DNA of 40,846 nucleotides from an uncultured Nostocoides sp. Its GTDB lineage: Bacteria; Actinomycetota; Actinomycetes; Actinomycetales; Dermatophilaceae. Made by a program: the position numbers and the translations under genes. The DNA lies in NCBI GenBank assembly GCA_937907685.1, contig CALCXF010000118.1:1-40846 (forward strand), in the 5' to 3' direction. This document shows, piece after piece, positions 39,976-40,846 of this stretch (positions within the stretch are counted from its first letter, which is position 1; every line of letters begins with the position of its first letter). Below the pieces are notes generated by a model. That model had not been told where the DNA came from and ran no database searches. It saw nothing but the letters and a program-made list of their open reading frames with translations.

Positions 39976-40846
39976 CGACGTGCCCCTTCCTCGAGGAGCG
40001 TCGTGGCCGGGTTGTCGTAGCCCTCGGCCTTGCGCACCACGCCGTCGAGCCCCTTGCCCTTGGTCGGCGGGCGCTTCATCGAGCCGAAGGTGCCATCGGC
40101 GATCGCCGCGAGCAGCGGCGGGTCGCCCGCGGCGTCGCCGTCGTGGACGATCCGCTCGAGCAGCTCCACCGCCTCGCCGAGGACGTGGCGTGCCCGGGTC
40201 TGGATGACGCCGTCGCGCGGGGGGTGGAAGTCCTCGGTGAGACCGCCGGCGGCGTTCATGACGTAGCGCACGTTCTGCAGGGCCAGGTCGCGGTCGGAGA
40301 GCCAAGGCGTCACGACAGCCTCGGTCATCATCCCCACCAGGAGGATGCCCTGGCCCGTCATCGCCCCCACGAGGTTGAAGAAGCCGTCGAGGAGGTAACC
40401 GCGGAAGACGTCGCCTGTCATGTGCTTCGTCGGCGGCATCCACTTCAGCGGTGCGTCCGGGAACAGCTGGCGGGCGAGCAGGGCGTGCGCGAGCTCGAGG
40501 CGGAAGCTGTCGGGGAGGTCGGGGTTGATCTCGAAGGCGTGTCCGAGACCGAGCTGCCAGTCCTCGAGCCCGGCCTCCTTGGCGAAGTACTCGTTGAGCA
40601 GCTGGCTCACTGTCACCGTGTGCGCGGCCTCCACGGCGTCCGCGGTCGTGAGGTAGTTGTCCTCACCGGTGTTGATGATGATGCCGGCGCGGGCGTGGAC
40701 CTGGCGGCTGAAGCGCTGGTCGACGAAGGTGCGCACCGGGTTGATGTCGCGGAACAGGATCCCGTACATCGAGTCGTTGAGCATCATGTCCAGCCGCTCG
40801 AGCCCGGCCAGGGTCGCGATCTCCGGCATGCACAGGCCGGAGGCGT
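39972..40846 (-). CDS. kamD: Lysine 5,6-aminomutase alpha subunit (5-prime end outside window)
   Basis: The last 291 residues or so of KamD, the TIM-barrel subunit. It continues beyond the right edge with no start visible. Recognisable parts: MLNDSMYGILFRDINP, FVDQRFSRQVHARAGIIINT, GEDNYLTTADAVEAAHTVTV, LKWMPPTKHMTGDVFRG and TEAVVTPWLSDRDLAL. An internal ATG at 40829 is not the true start, because in-frame conserved sequence extends to the edge. The C-terminal segment KRPPTKGKGLDGV is typical. It is first in the kamD-kamE-kal operon as seen. Confidence 0.92.
   Translation of the reverse strand, partial: ASGLCMPEIATLAGLERLDMMLNDSMYGILFRDINPVRTFVDQRFSRQVHARAGIIINTGEDNYLTTADAVEAAHTVTVSQLLNEYFAKEAGLEDWQLGLGHAFEINPDLPDSFRLELAHALLARQLFPDAPLKWMPPTKHMTGDVFRGYLLDGFFNLVGAMTGQGILLVGMMTEAVVTPWLSDRDLALQNVRYVMNAAGGLTEDFHPPRDGVIQTRARHVLGEAVELLERIVHDGDAAGDPPLLAAIADGTFGSMKRPPTKGKGLDGVVRKAEGYDNPATTLLEEGARR

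Noticed and set aside
1-40846. tRNA, rRNA, CRISPR arrays, transposases or integrases
   Set aside because: None was recognised on either strand. The short repeats found are coding low-complexity repeats, and no spacer-repeat pattern or recombinase motif was seen.

Overview
The window is about 72% GC (estimated by eye) and is densely packed with genes. It comes from a high-GC actinobacterium. GarA, RbpA, a polyprenol-phosphate-mannose synthase beside Lnt, paired DUF881/Sbp genes, GTG/TTG starts and many apparently leaderless promoters all point to Actinomycetota. I would guess Micrococcales, perhaps near Intrasporangiaceae, but that family-level placement is a guess. I see no tRNA, rRNA, CRISPR array, insertion sequence or prophage. 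The gene content is chromosomal housekeeping plus a few poorly characterised genes.

Layout. (1) 0.07-3.4 kb: a divergent pair, a short glucose-6-phosphate-dehydrogenase-like protein with an altered substrate motif (-) and a GH15 trehalase/glucoamylase-like hydrolase (+). (2) 3.6-8.1 kb: a methyltransferase, a predicted membrane-anchored protein with a degenerate ECF sigma-like cytoplasmic half, and an MFS transporter fused to a cyclic-nucleotide-binding domain. (3) 8.1-9.3 kb: a MalY/PatB-type PLP enzyme (-). (4) 9.3-18.2 kb: a block in the same order as Mycobacterium tuberculosis Rv1822-Rv1832: pgsA2-like, DUF881, sbp (DUF1290), DUF881, gcvH, garA, MerR, DUF151 nuclease, MerR (ResR/McdR-like), then a glycine riboswitch in front of gcvP. 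(5) 18.3-22.5 kb: sbcDC (-). (6) 22.6-27.8 kb: mostly (+) single genes: GCS2-family ligase, VOC protein, histidine phosphatase (-), DUF1697, OsmC, a seven-helix membrane protein and a YciO/Sua5-like protein. (7) 27.8-29.7 kb: DUF1028 (-) and an arsR-YCII operon (-) with a clear promoter and palindromic operator. (8) 29.7-30.2 kb: an intergenic region holding a close match to the actinobacterial dif site and a strong hairpin. (9) 30.2-33.7 kb: DUF3105-DUF305 pair, a short SSB-like protein (-) and a secreted VanY-type carboxypeptidase. (10) 33.8-38.8 kb: a UMF1-type MFS transporter (-), rbpA (+) with a SigR/SigH-type promoter, and lnt-ppm1-fxsA (-), in an order like Rv2050-Rv2053c. (11) 38.8-40.8 kb: kamD(partial)-kamE-kal (-), for anaerobic-type lysine degradation.

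How it fits together. The largest functional theme is glycine cleavage combined with growth control: gcvH and riboswitch-controlled gcvP bracket garA, the DUF881/Sbp membrane genes and the ResR-like regulator. The most consequential sequence element is the dif-like site, which would place this window at the replication terminus. A second genome-scale signal is the 7-mer GTATGCC/GGCATAC, found 19 times in several reading frames. Many genes have a TANNNT hexamer 6-7 bases before the start codon, suggesting leaderless mRNAs. Bases 1-70 hold no gene I can support.
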